From contig NZ_FTMD01000002.1 of the NCBI RefSeq assembly GCF_900156155.1, forward strand, positions 124,001 to 188,000: a stretch of 64,000 nucleotides of DNA. The letters are read 5' to 3'. The notes under the pieces were generated by a model. It had not been told where the DNA came from. It did no database searches and was given only the letters and a program-made list of their open reading frames with translations. Positions within the stretch are counted from its first letter, which is position 1. Each line of letters opens with the position of its first letter. Below are positions 9,161 to 17,323 of this stretch, piece after piece. The stretch comes from Aromatoleum tolulyticum. Lineage in GTDB: Bacteria; Pseudomonadota; Gammaproteobacteria; Burkholderiales; Rhodocyclaceae. The translations under genes and the position numbers were made by a program.

Positions 9161-9616
9161 ATGGAGAACGCTCGAGAGACTCTGACCATCGGGGCCTTCG
9201 CCAGGGCGGCCGAAGTGAACGTCGAGACGATCCGCTTCTATCAGCTCAAGGGCCTGCTACCCCAACCGGAACGGCCGTATGGCCGCATCCGCCGCTATGG
9301 ACAGGCGGACGTGGCACGGGTGAGATTCGTGAAATCGGCCCAGCGCCTGGGGTTCAGCCTGGATGAGATCGCCGAGCTGCTGCGGCTGGAGGACGGCGCC
9401 CACTGCGACGAAGCCAGCCGCCTGGCCGAGCTCAAGCTCCGGGACGTACGCGCCAAGCTGGCCGATCTGATGCGTATGGAGGCGGTACTGTCCGGGCTGG
9501 TGCGCGCCTGCCATGCACACACGGCAAACGTTTCGTGTCCGCTGATCGCATCGCTGCAAAACGGCACGAAGCTCGGCACTGCGGCGGGGGGCGAGATGGA
9601 ACGAAACACGGTCTAG
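9161..9616 (+). CDS. merR: Mercury-responsive transcriptional regulator MerR
   Basis: A 151-residue protein. The N-terminal winged helix reads [26 protein letters not shown], then [34 protein letters not shown]. The Hg(II) ligands are the three expected cysteines: one in DGAHCDEA (about 82) and two in [15 protein letters not shown] (about 117 and 126). It binds the dyad 6-36 bp upstream of its own start and activates merTFA when Hg is bound. All catalytic features of a functional MerR are present, unlike the remnant at 5138. Confidence 0.95.
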   Translation: MENARETLTIGAFARAAEVNVETIRFYQLKGLLPQPERPYGRIRRYGQADVARVRFVKSAQRLGFSLDEIAELLRLEDGAHCDEASRLAELKLRDVRAKLADLMRMEAVLSGLVRACHAHTANVSCPLIASLQNGTKLGTAAGGEMERNTV

Positions 9617-9617
9617 C

Positions 9618-9644
9618 GCGCTGCCCCGGGGGCAGCGCAGCTTT
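9618..9644 (+). terminator. Probable terminator after merR
   Basis: GCGCTGCC (9618-9625) pairs with GGCAGCGC (9631-9638) around a CCGGG loop, followed by AGCTTTA. The stem is strong and the T-run short. It begins just after the merR stop and lies between convergent genes. Confidence 0.6.
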
Positions 9645-9743
9645 ATGGCGATGGCAGCCGACGCGCCACACCGGGGCGTGACGCGTCCCGGATGTCCCGG
9701 CCCTGCCGCAGTTCGCGCCAAGGCGGTCCGCTCGGCCCGCCGG

Positions 9744-10133
9744 TCATTTCACGCCGGTCACGACATACCTCTTGCCGTCCTGAACAAACTCGAACTCGAC
9801 CTTCTTGCCTACGGAGAGTTTGTCGAGGAGCGCCTTGTCGCGTACGGTGAAGCTCATGGTCATCGCCGGCCAGTCGAGGCTCTTCACCGGCTCGTGATCG
9901 AAGGTCACGCTGCCGGCCTTGGCGTCGAGCTTCTTCACGACACCGCGCCCCGTGTGCGCGGCTTGGGCGCCGGGCATGGTCTTCTGGCCGCCCATGTCCA
10001 TGCCCATTCCTTTCATTTCGTCCATCCTGCTCATGCCCATGTCATTCATGCCGCCCATCTTCGGCTGAGCAAGCGCTGAACCTGCACCGAGCGTCAGGAC
10101 GATCGTCAGGGTGGCCATTGCGGTTTGCTTCAT
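9744..10133 (-). CDS. CusF-like periplasmic copper-binding protein with Met-rich leader
   Basis: A 129-residue exported protein with a signal peptide ending near ALAQP. A Met/Gly-rich linker (MGGMNDMGMSRMDEMKG) precedes a small beta-barrel. The CusF metal site is recognisable: His in VTFDHEPV, then Trp and two Met in SLDWPAMTMSF, the Cu(I)/Ag(I) cation-pi site. CusF proteins shuttle periplasmic copper to CusCBA efflux. AAGGAG lies 6 nt upstream of the ATG at 10133. No CusCBA is adjacent; only a possible TolC-leader remnant lies upstream in the same frame. Confidence 0.85.
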   Translation of the reverse strand: MKQTAMATLTIVLTLGAGSALAQPKMGGMNDMGMSRMDEMKGMGMDMGGQKTMPGAQAAHTGRGVVKKLDAKAGSVTFDHEPVKSLDWPAMTMSFTVRDKALLDKLSVGKKVEFEFVQDGKRYVVTGVK

Positions 10134-10334
10134 TTTGCATCTCCTTGCGTTGTGGTTGAAAAACTTGTGCGTCGCGAAGCCCCCCGGCGGCACGAAAGCT
10201 GCCGCGAAGCTCAGGGAACGGGCCGGCTCGGCCGGCGCCGCGGAAAGGGGAACAAGGATTGCAGCAAGCGCTGCACCGATCAGTCGGGCGTGCGCGAGGA
10301 CGCGGCGATTCCGCGTCTTGTTCGAAACAAGCAT
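10134..10334 (-). pseudogene. Possible 5' remnant of a TolC/CusC-like outer-membrane factor gene
   Basis: A well-formed ribosome binding site (GGAGG) and ATG at 10334 open a frame with a convincing signal peptide (LIGAALAAILVPLSAAPAEPA), then SLSFAAAF, which resembles the start of the first repeat of TolC-type proteins. The frame then becomes featureless and runs in frame into the CusF-like gene, which has its own ribosome binding site. The simplest reading is that most of a cusCBA-type operon was deleted between this leader and cusF. An intact 196-residue fusion protein cannot be excluded. Confidence 0.4.
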
Positions 10335-10404
10335 GAAAACCTCCGGAGCAAATCGGACCGCCGCCCGCGGCATGCGCTACGGACGGAAGAAGACGCTCGG
10401 GAGG

Positions 10405-10797
10405 CTAGGATCGGAACGCGCCGAAGCCTATGGCTGGAGGGGGCGCAGTCGCGTGCGTGAGGAACTCGCGGGAAACGTCGAACGCCACCGGGGGCGGACA
10501 CGCTTGCACGACCGGCAGGACCACGAGGAGCGGCAGATCCGCGGCGAACATGGGCGGAGAGGCATGTCCGGCCGCCTGACCGTCCTGCTGGCAGTGTTGA
10601 TCGCACAGCGTGGGGGCGGACTGGTCGAGCATTGCGCAATCGCCTGTCGGCATCGTCTCCACCGCACTGTCCATGACCATGGGCGAGCGGGAAGAATCCG
10701 CCACGCCCGGACAGGCGTAGGCCGCCACCGCGAGCTGCATGAACAGCAGCGCCGCGATTCCCAGCCTGGCAATAAACCTGCGAAAAGCCCGAGTCAT
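10405..10797 (-). CDS. CopL-like small exported Cys/His protein of a copper cluster
   Basis: A 130-residue protein with a signal peptide (ALLFMQLAVAAYACPG). The mature chain has scattered Cys and His (YACPG, GDCAML, LCDQHCQQD, QACPPP). Such proteins commonly precede copper-resistance operons in betaproteobacteria, where they may bind Cu or regulate expression. It is first of the minus-strand group that ends with the CusF-like protein. The family call is from context and general character; no catalytic motif is present. Confidence 0.6.
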   Translation of the reverse strand: MTRAFRRFIARLGIAALLFMQLAVAAYACPGVADSSRSPMVMDSAVETMPTGDCAMLDQSAPTLCDQHCQQDGQAAGHASPPMFAADLPLLVVLPVVQACPPPVAFDVSREFLTHATAPPPAIGFGAFRS

Positions 10798-10938
10798 GGA
10801 TTGTTCTTGGTCCGGAGACAGCGCAGGGATCGTACCGGAGCCCGGTCATCCATGCCAATCGACCTCGACTCCGACAGGTTCTCGAGTCGGCAGGTTCCCC
10901 GGGCGGGAACGTCCTGGCGCGCACCAGGGCTCACCGCT

Positions 10939-10992
10939 GAGCGATACGCTGCGTATCTAAAACAAGACTATCGCAATCCAATCGTATCGCTC
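10939..10992. promoter_or_regulatory. Nested inverted repeats upstream of the AhpD-like gene
   Basis: GAGCGATACG (10939-10948) and CGTATCGCTC (10983-10992) form a perfect 10-bp inverted repeat. Inside it, GATACG-CTG-CGTATC (10943-10957) is a second perfect dyad containing ATAC-N5-GTAT, the spacing of LysR-type sites. It lies 58-111 bp before the start of the gene at 11050 and is the likely control region; the regulator is not in the window. Confidence 0.5.
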
Positions 10993-11049
10993 CAACGCCC
11001 ATTCTATGCACCGTGCACTTCCGCACGCAACGCATGAACGGAGAACACC

Positions 11050-11589
11050 ATGCCCGCGATCCATCCCCTGAAGCTTTCCGACGCCGACCAGCCGACCGCC
11101 GCGACCCTCAACGCGGTCAAGGCCAAGCTGGGCGGCATACCCAACATCATCGCGACGCTCGCCAATTCGCCCGCGGCGTTGCAGGGCTACCTGCAACTCT
11201 CCGAAACGCTCGGCGCCGGGGAACTCAGTGCGCGGCAGCGGGAGATCGTCGCGCTGGCGACGGCGCAGGCAAACGCTTGCGGCTATTGCCTTAGCGCGCA
11301 CAGCCTCATCGGTAAGGCCACAGGCCTGAGCGACGAGGAAATCCGCCTGGCCCGCGCGGGAACGGCGAGTACGCCGCGAGATGCGGCAATCGCCTCGTTC
11401 ACGCGCCAACTCGTGCGTGCCGGCGGCCGTCTGGATGCCGGCGGCGCCGCGCTGGCGCGGGAAAACGGGCTGTCCGATGCGCTGATCCTGGAAATCATCG
11501 CCAACGTCGCTCTGAACGTGATCACCAACTACACGAACCACGTCGCGGGCACCGAGATCGATTTTCCCCGTGTCGAGGTGGACGTCTGA
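11050..11589 (+). CDS. AhpD-like / carboxymuconolactone decarboxylase family protein
   Basis: A 179-residue protein with the AhpD core: ELSARQREIVALATAQANACGYCLSAHSLIG, with the redox Cys pair CGYC and the His two residues beyond the second Cys. A second helical segment, ALILEIIANVALNVITNYTNHVAG, completes the fold. Such proteins act as alkylhydroperoxidases or related redox enzymes; true decarboxylases lack the Cys pair. GGAG lies upstream of the ATG. It seems monocistronic, with an inverted-repeat control region. A short abortive start (11627-11647, six codons) follows it. Confidence 0.85.
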   Translation: MPAIHPLKLSDADQPTAATLNAVKAKLGGIPNIIATLANSPAALQGYLQLSETLGAGELSARQREIVALATAQANACGYCLSAHSLIGKATGLSDEEIRLARAGTASTPRDAAIASFTRQLVRAGGRLDAGGAALARENGLSDALILEIIANVALNVITNYTNHVAGTEIDFPRVEVDV

Positions 11590-11830
11590 CGGCGTTGCGA
11601 CCGCGGCCCATTCACTGGAGAACTTCATGAAGAACGTACCGGGTTGATCCCCCGCTTTCGCGACCTGGCGAACGGGGCCGCGGCCGGGCGGGACCGGCGC
11701 CCGTCCCGTTCGGCCACACGGAGCTCCGGCTCGCACGAATCGGCTGGATGCGCCGGAACCGTGTAAGGATTGGCCGTCCCGTCCGACTATTCATGAAAAC
11801 CGCCAACACGACTTGCACAAGGAGCACCGC

Positions 11831-12829
11831 ATGCACCCGACGTTTCCACTGCTCGCCGCCACCGATTTCCCGAAGCTGCGGCGCGGGACGGTCGAGACCC
11901 TGCAGGTGAATCTCGGCTACCGCTGCAACCAGAGCTGCGTGCATTGCCACGTGAATGCGGGGCCCAATCGCCGCGAGGAGATGACGGAAGAGACGGCCAA
12001 CGCGGTGATCGGCTTCCTCGACGGGAGCCCGACGGTGCAGACGCTCGACCTGACTGGCGGCGCGCCCGAGATGAATGCGAATTTCCGCCGCCTCGTGCGG
12101 GCCGCCCGCGTGCGCGGACTGCACGTCATCGACCGCTGCAACCTGACGATCCTGGAAGAGCCGGGCTACGCGGATCTGGCGCGTTTCCTGGCGGAGCAGG
12201 GCGTGGAGGTGGTCGCCTCCCTGCCGTGCTACCTCGAGGACAACGTCGACCGGCAGCGGGGCAGGGGGGTGTTCGGTGCAAGCATCCGCGGGCTGCAGAT
12301 GCTCAACGCGCTGGGGTACGGCCGGGAAGGCAGCGGTCTGATGCTCGACCTCGTCTACAACCCCCAGGGGCCGGTGCTGCCGCCGGCGCAGGCCGCGCTC
12401 GAACGCGCTTATCGCGAACGTCTCGGCAGCGACTACGGCATCCGCTTCAACCGGCTCTTCACCCTCGCCAACATGCCGATCAAGCGTTTCGGCAGCATGC
12501 TGGTGTCCAGGGGACAGTTCCACGACTACATGCACACCCTGCGCGGCGCGCACCGGCCGGAGAACCTCTCCGCCGTGATGTGCCGCAGCCTCGTCAGCGT
12601 CGACTGGCAGGGCTACCTCTACGACTGCGACTTCAACCAGCAGCTCGAGATGCCGATCGCCGGGGCGGCCCACCCCCGCCTGCATATCCGCGATGCCACC
12701 GCGGCAGACCTCGCGGGTGGAGCGATCCGCGTGGCCGATCACTGTTATGGCTGCACGGCAGGCCAGGGGTCGAGTTGCGGCGGCGCGCTCGCGGACGGCC
12801 AGACCGAGGCGGCGAAGTGCGCGGCCTGA
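11831..12829 (+). CDS. arsS: Radical SAM protein ArsS (arsenosugar biosynthesis)
   Basis: A 332-residue radical SAM enzyme. The N-terminal cluster motif is CNQSCVHCH (CX3CX2C) within LQVNLGYRCNQSCVHCHVNAGPN. The C-terminal region has the extra Cys of the ArsS family: VMCRSLVSVDWQGYLYDCDFNQQL, then DHCYGCTAGQGSSCGG. In cyanobacteria ArsS transfers the deoxyadenosyl group of SAM to dimethylarsenite, giving a precursor of oxo-arsenosugars. AAGGAG lies 7 nt before the ATG. It heads an operon with arsM and a pst-type transporter. The family is clear; the physiological product in this organism is not. Confidence 0.9.
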   Translation: MHPTFPLLAATDFPKLRRGTVETLQVNLGYRCNQSCVHCHVNAGPNRREEMTEETANAVIGFLDGSPTVQTLDLTGGAPEMNANFRRLVRAARVRGLHVIDRCNLTILEEPGYADLARFLAEQGVEVVASLPCYLEDNVDRQRGRGVFGASIRGLQMLNALGYGREGSGLMLDLVYNPQGPVLPPAQAALERAYRERLGSDYGIRFNRLFTLANMPIKRFGSMLVSRGQFHDYMHTLRGAHRPENLSAVMCRSLVSVDWQGYLYDCDFNQQLEMPIAGAAHPRLHIRDATAADLAGGAIRVADHCYGCTAGQGSSCGGALADGQTEAAKCAA

Positions 12830-12880
12830 TGGCCGTCCGCCAGGATCCGACTGATTTCGATACTCCCGGAGTGATAACGC

Positions 12881-13927
12881 ATGCATGACATCGTCAAGGA
12901 TTATTACGGCAAGGCTCTGCAGACGAGCGAAGACTTGCGCACCACTGCGTGCTGCGATGCGAGCCAGGTGCCGGCGTGGCTCAAGCCGCTGCTCGCTCGC
13001 GTGCACCCCGAGGTGCTGTCGCGCTACTACGGCTGCGGGCTGGTCTGTCCGCCCCTGCTGGAGGGGTGTCGCGTGCTGGATCTGGGTAGCGGATCGGGGC
13101 GCGACGTCTATGTCCTGTCGCAGCTGGTCGGCGAACGCGGACGGGTCGTCGGCGTAGACATGACCGAGGAGCAGCTCGACGTGGCGCTGCGCCACCGCGA
13201 CTACCATCGCGAGGCCTTCGGATACGCGCAGGACAACGTCGGCTTCATGCTCGGCTACATCGAGCATCTCGACGAACTGGGGCTGCCCGAGGCGAGCTTC
13301 GACGTCGTCGTGTCGAACTGCGTCGTCAACCTCTCGCCCGACAAGGACGCCGTGCTGCGCGAGGTCTTCCGCCTGCTCAAACCCGGCGGCGAGTTCTACT
13401 TCTCCGACATCTACGCCGACCGCCGCGTGCCGGCGCAGGTACGCAATGATCCCTTGCTCTACGGCGAATGCCTCGGCGGTGCGCTCTACTGGGGCGACTT
13501 CATCGCGCTCGCAAAACGCCACGGCTTCGGCGATCCGCGTCTCGTCGAGGACCGGCCCATCGCGATCACCGATCCCGCGCTCGCCGAGCGGGCGGCCGGC
13601 ATCGGCTTCCACTCGGCCACCTACCGGCTGTTCAAGCTCGAGGGCCTCGAACCGCAGTGCGAGGACTACGGACAGGCGGTGATCTATCGCGGCACGGTGC
13701 CGACGATGGCGCAGCGTTTCCGCCTCGACAAACACCACGACATCGAAGCCGGGCGCGTCTTTCCCGTGTGCGGCAACACCTGGCGCATGCTCAACGAAAC
13801 GCGCTTCCGCGAGCATTTCGAGTTCGTCGGCAGCTTCGAGCGGCACTTCGGGCTGTTCGACGGCTGCGGCAGCCAGATCCCCTTCGACCGCGAAAACACG
13901 GCCGGTGCGGAGGGCGCATGCTGCTGA
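12881..13927 (+). CDS. arsM: Arsenite S-adenosylmethionine methyltransferase ArsM
   Basis: A 348-residue SAM-dependent methyltransferase. The As(III)-binding cysteines are in place: the CC pair in TTACCDAS (residues 24-25), one in YYGCGLV and one in VVSNCVVNLSPDK. The SAM-binding loop is LDLGSGSGRDVYVL. A long C-terminal extension ending in GACC carries more Cys. ArsM methylates arsenite to mono- and dimethyl species, the substrates for ArsS. It lies 51 bp after arsS, and its last 10 bp overlap the start of the phosphate-binding-protein gene, so arsenic methylation and oxyanion transport are co-expressed. Confidence 0.92.
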   Translation: MHDIVKDYYGKALQTSEDLRTTACCDASQVPAWLKPLLARVHPEVLSRYYGCGLVCPPLLEGCRVLDLGSGSGRDVYVLSQLVGERGRVVGVDMTEEQLDVALRHRDYHREAFGYAQDNVGFMLGYIEHLDELGLPEASFDVVVSNCVVNLSPDKDAVLREVFRLLKPGGEFYFSDIYADRRVPAQVRNDPLLYGECLGGALYWGDFIALAKRHGFGDPRLVEDRPIAITDPALAERAAGIGFHSATYRLFKLEGLEPQCEDYGQAVIYRGTVPTMAQRFRLDKHHDIEAGRVFPVCGNTWRMLNETRFREHFEFVGSFERHFGLFDGCGSQIPFDRENTAGAEGACC

Positions 13928-14766
13928 GGGGCATCCGCGATGGCCTGAAGCGAGCCGCGCGGCTCGCCGGGATCGTCACGATGGCGGCGCTGGCCCTCTC
14001 CGGCTGCTCGCGCGACGCCGGCGATCGCTTGGTGATCACCGGATCGAGCACCATCGCTCCGCTGGTCACGGTCATCGCCCAGGCCTTCGAGTCCGCGCAC
14101 CCCGGCGTCAAGATCGACGTGCAGGCGGGCGGCTCGTCGCGCGGCATCGCCGACGTGCGCCAGGGGCTTGCCCAGTTGGGCATGGTGTCGCGGGCGCTCA
14201 AACCGGAGGAGGGCGATCTCGCGGCGACGACGATCGCGCACGACGGCATCGCGATGATCGTGCATCGCGACAACCCCATCGGGGCGCTGAGCGGCGGGCA
14301 GATCGTCGCGATCTACACGGGGAAGGTGCGCAACTGGCAGGAAGTGGGCGGACCGGATGCGCCGATCACGGTGGTCAACAAGGCCGAAGGACGCTCGACG
14401 CTGGAGCTCTTCCTGAGCCACTTCAAGCTCGAGTCCCCCGCGATCCGCGCCGATGTGGTGATCGGCGACAACCAGCAGGGGATCAAGACCATCGCGGGCA
14501 ACCCGCAGGCGATCGGCTACGTGTCGGTCGGCACGGCCGAATTCGAGGCACGCCGCGGCACGCCGATCCGCCTGCTGCCGCTCGATGGCGTCGACGCCAC
14601 GACCGCGCACGTGGCGCGAGGGGATTTCCCGCTCTCGCGGCCCTTGAACCTCGTTCAGCGCGGCGAACCGGGTCGCATCGCGCGCGAGTTCATCGCGTTC
14701 GCGACTTCGCCCGAGGTGCACGATCTTGTCACCGGCCAGTACTTCGTTCCGCTCGCCGGCCGCTGA
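13918..14766 (+). CDS. PstS-like phosphate (or arsenate) binding lipoprotein
   Basis: A 282-residue periplasmic binding protein with a lipobox LALSGC (Cys30). PstS hallmarks are visible: VITGSSTIAPLV, QAGGSSRGIADVRQG, and VVNKAEGRSTLELFL, the loops that hold phosphate by Ser/Thr hydroxyls and backbone amides. The ATG overlaps the arsM stop by 10 bp. It begins a pstSCAB-type ABC importer fused to an ars operon. PstS proteins in arsenic islands are sometimes arsenate-selective; the sequence alone cannot tell which oxyanion is preferred here. Confidence 0.88.
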   Translation: MLLRGIRDGLKRAARLAGIVTMAALALSGCSRDAGDRLVITGSSTIAPLVTVIAQAFESAHPGVKIDVQAGGSSRGIADVRQGLAQLGMVSRALKPEEGDLAATTIAHDGIAMIVHRDNPIGALSGGQIVAIYTGKVRNWQEVGGPDAPITVVNKAEGRSTLELFLSHFKLESPAIRADVVIGDNQQGIKTIAGNPQAIGYVSVGTAEFEARRGTPIRLLPLDGVDATTAHVARGDFPLSRPLNLVQRGEPGRIAREFIAFATSPEVHDLVTGQYFVPLAGR

Positions 14767-15622
14767 CCGGGCCCTCTTTCGCGCGCTCGCCTTCAGTGCG
14801 GGCGCCGTCGCGGCGATCCTCGCGCTGATCCTGCTGTATCTGACGCTCGCCAGCGCCTCGCTGCTGTTCGCGGACACGGGGCTGTGGCAGCTGCACTGGC
14901 AGCCGTCGGCCGGCGCCTACGGCCTCGTCGCGATGCTGCTCGGCTCCGTCGCGGTAAGCCTGCTGGCGCTGCTGATCGCGGTGCCGCCGGGCCTGGTGCT
15001 CGCGGTGTGGGGGCGCTTCTTCGCGCCGCCGTGGGTAGGCGGCCTGTACCGCGGTGCGATGGGGCTTCTGGCGAGCATCCCGTCGGTGGTGTATGGGTTC
15101 TGGGGGCTGGTGGTGCTGGTTCCGCTGCTCAACCGCTGGGCGCCGCCCGGGGCGAGCCTGCTCGCCGCCGCGCTGGTGCTCGCGCTGATGGTCCTGCCCA
15201 TCCTCGTGCTGCAGGCCGACCTGGCGCTCGACGAGGCGCGGCGCCGGCACCTCGCCGCGGCCATGGCGCTCGGCGCTTCGGTCAGCGGAACGGTGCGCCG
15301 CGTGCTCCTGCCGACGGCCGCTCCGCAGCTGCTACCCGCAGTGCTGCTGCAACTCGGGCGGGCCCTGGGCGAGACGATGGCCGTGCTGATGGTGGCGGGC
15401 AACGTGGTGCAACTGCCCGATGCGATCAGCACGCCGATTCGCACCCTCACCGCGAACATCGCGCTCGAAATGGCCTACGCCAGCGGCGCGCATCGGACCG
15501 CGCTGTTCGCTAGCGGATGGCTGCTGTTCGTGCTGGTGACGCTGATCATGCTCGGCGCGCGCGCCATGACCAGGCGTCTGGGGGAGGGGTACATCGGGAA
15601 GGGGCGTGGCGATGCACCTTGA
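14726..15622 (+). CDS. PstC-like permease subunit of phosphate/arsenate ABC transporter
   Basis: A 298-residue inner-membrane protein with about six helices, including LALILLYLTLASASLLF and the paired helices GLYRGAMGLLASIPSVVYGFWG. The ABC-permease EAA-like loop is AAAMALGASVSGTVRRVLLPTAAPQLLPAV. The best start is TTG at 14726, inside the end of the binding-protein gene (41-bp overlap); no in-frame ATG exists before the first helix. Partner of the next gene in the transmembrane channel. Confidence 0.85.
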   Translation: MSPASTSFRSPAADRALFRALAFSAGAVAAILALILLYLTLASASLLFADTGLWQLHWQPSAGAYGLVAMLLGSVAVSLLALLIAVPPGLVLAVWGRFFAPPWVGGLYRGAMGLLASIPSVVYGFWGLVVLVPLLNRWAPPGASLLAAALVLALMVLPILVLQADLALDEARRRHLAAAMALGASVSGTVRRVLLPTAAPQLLPAVLLQLGRALGETMAVLMVAGNVVQLPDAISTPIRTLTANIALEMAYASGAHRTALFASGWLLFVLVTLIMLGARAMTRRLGEGYIGKGRGDAP

Positions 15623-16466
15623 TACGCTGGATCACGCCAGCCGTTCCGATCGCCTGCACGGCCGCTGGATGGGCCTGCTCGCCGTCCTCACCTTGTCGGT
15701 GCCCGTGCTGCTGATCGGCGAATTGCTCGTCGACGGGCTGCCGGCCCTGACGGCGGACTTCCTGTTGAGCGCGCCGGCCGATGCGGGACGCGCCGGTGGC
15801 ATCGGTTCCGTGCTGGTATCGACGCTGTGGGTGCTCGCGGTATGCCTGGGCGTCGTGCTGCCGCTGGGGCTGGGGTGCGCCCTGTTTCTCGTCGAGCACG
15901 TACGGGCGGGCAGCCGGCTCGAACGCAGCCTGCAACTCGTGCTGGACATCCTCGGCGGGGTACCCTCGATCGTTTTCGGCCTGTTCGGCAACCGCTTCTT
16001 TGCAGTGGAGCTGGGGCTCGGTTTCTCCATCCTCTCGGGCGGACTGACGCTCGCCTGCATGGTCCTGCCGCTCTTCATCCGCGCCGCCGAGCAGTCGCTG
16101 CGCCAGTGCCCCACCGGCTACCGCCAGGCGGCGGCGGCGCTGGCGCTGTCGCGCTGGGGCTTCGTGCGTCGCATCCTGCTCCCGACGGCGGCGCCGGGCA
16201 TTGCGCTGGGTGTGGTGCTCGCCTCCGGCCGCGCGCTCGCCGAGACGGCCGTGCTGCTTTTCACTGCCGGTTACGTCACGCGCTGGCCCGGGAGCTGGTT
16301 CGATTCCGGCCGCACGCTGGCCGTGCACATCTACGACCTCGCGATGAACGTGTCGGGGGGCAGCACCAACGCCGCGGCGACCGCGCTGGTCCTGATGGTG
16401 CTGGCCATCGGCATCCAGGCGCTGGCCGCCGGCGTGGGGCGGATCGCGAAAGGAGCTTCAACATGA
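15612..16466 (+). CDS. PstA-like permease subunit of phosphate/arsenate ABC transporter
   Basis: A 284-residue inner-membrane protein, second half of the channel. Signature stretches are GGIGSVLVSTLWVLAVCLG, LDILGGVPSIVFGLFG, and the ABC-facing loop AAAALALSRWGFVRRILLPTAAPGIALG. The ATG at 15612 has AAGGGG 8 nt upstream; a GTG 6 nt earlier is less well placed. It overlaps the previous gene by 11 bp and the next by 4 bp (ATGA), so stoichiometric translation is likely. Confidence 0.87.
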   Translation: MHLDTLDHASRSDRLHGRWMGLLAVLTLSVPVLLIGELLVDGLPALTADFLLSAPADAGRAGGIGSVLVSTLWVLAVCLGVVLPLGLGCALFLVEHVRAGSRLERSLQLVLDILGGVPSIVFGLFGNRFFAVELGLGFSILSGGLTLACMVLPLFIRAAEQSLRQCPTGYRQAAAALALSRWGFVRRILLPTAAPGIALGVVLASGRALAETAVLLFTAGYVTRWPGSWFDSGRTLAVHIYDLAMNVSGGSTNAAATALVLMVLAIGIQALAAGVGRIAKGAST

Positions 16467-17248
16467 TCTGCGACAGGACGGCCCCGCCGGTGCTCGAACT
16501 CGACGACGTCTCCGTGTCCTACGGCGGCCGTCCGGCCGTGCAGCACGCCAGCCTCGATGTCGCGGCAGGCGAACTGATGGCGCTGGTCGGCCCCAGCGGT
16601 TGCGGCAAGAGCAGCCTGCTGGCCGCCGTCAACCGCATGGCGGACATGATTCCCGGCTGCCGTGTGAGCGGCGATATCCGCATCGACGGCGTCTCCGTGA
16701 CGGGGCAGGGGGTGTCCCTGCCGCTCCTGCGGCGACGTGTCGGCATGGTCTTCCAGCAGCCGAATCCCTTCCCCCTGTCGATCGCCGACAATCTGCACTT
16801 CCCCTTGCGCGAGCATGGCATCGGGCAGCGCGAGGTGCGCGAGCCGATGGTCGAACGCGCGCTGCGCGACGTGGGGCTCTGGGGCGAAGTCGCGGGGCGC
16901 CTCGACCAGTCCGCGCTCACGCTCTCGGGTGGCCAGCAGCAAAGGCTGTGCGTTGCGCGGGCGATCGTCCTTGCCCCGGAGGTGCTGTTGCTCGACGAAC
17001 CATGCAGCGCCCTCGACCCGATCGCGACCGCCTCGGTCGAACGCCTCATCCTCGATCTGAAGGGGCGCTACACGATGCTGATGGTCACCCACAACCTCGC
17101 GCAGGCGCGACGCCTCGCCGACTCGGTTGCCGTGTGCTGGATGGAGAACGGCTGCGGCTGCGTGGTCGAGAGCGGGCAGACCGAGCACATGTTCACCACG
17201 CCCGGCCATCCGGTCACGCGTGCCTACTGCCAGGGACTCGCCGGTTAG
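16463..17248 (+). CDS. PstB-like ATPase of phosphate/arsenate ABC transporter
   Basis: A 261-residue ABC ATPase. Walker A is GPSGCGKSS, the Q-loop lies in VGMVFQQPNPFP, the signature is TLSGGQQQRL, Walker B is VLLLDEPCSALDP, and the H-loop is MVTHNLAQARR. The NPFP after the Q-loop is typical of PstB. It lacks a following phoU gene, unlike the housekeeping pst operon. It ends the arsS-arsM-pst operon; the next gene is convergent. Odd feature: a Cys-rich stretch near the C-terminus (VCWMENGCGCVVES). Confidence 0.9.
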   Translation: MICDRTAPPVLELDDVSVSYGGRPAVQHASLDVAAGELMALVGPSGCGKSSLLAAVNRMADMIPGCRVSGDIRIDGVSVTGQGVSLPLLRRRVGMVFQQPNPFPLSIADNLHFPLREHGIGQREVREPMVERALRDVGLWGEVAGRLDQSALTLSGGQQQRLCVARAIVLAPEVLLLDEPCSALDPIATASVERLILDLKGRYTMLMVTHNLAQARRLADSVAVCWMENGCGCVVESGQTEHMFTTPGHPVTRAYCQGLAG

Positions 17249-17323
17249 CGGCTCGCAGGCCTGGATCGCTCGCCTCGGCGGAAACGCGCGATCCCTAAGC
17301 GCCGCGCCGTTCCCGCCGCAGCC

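Noticed and set aside
11627..11647. ATG with GGAG upstream followed by only five more codons (MKNVPG)
   Set aside because: Too short to annotate as a gene. It may be the start of a deleted gene after the AhpD-like gene, but nothing downstream supports that.
11612..13846. A 744-codon minus-strand frame opposite arsS and arsM
   Set aside because: Antisense to two genes with full catalytic motifs; no recognisable protein character.
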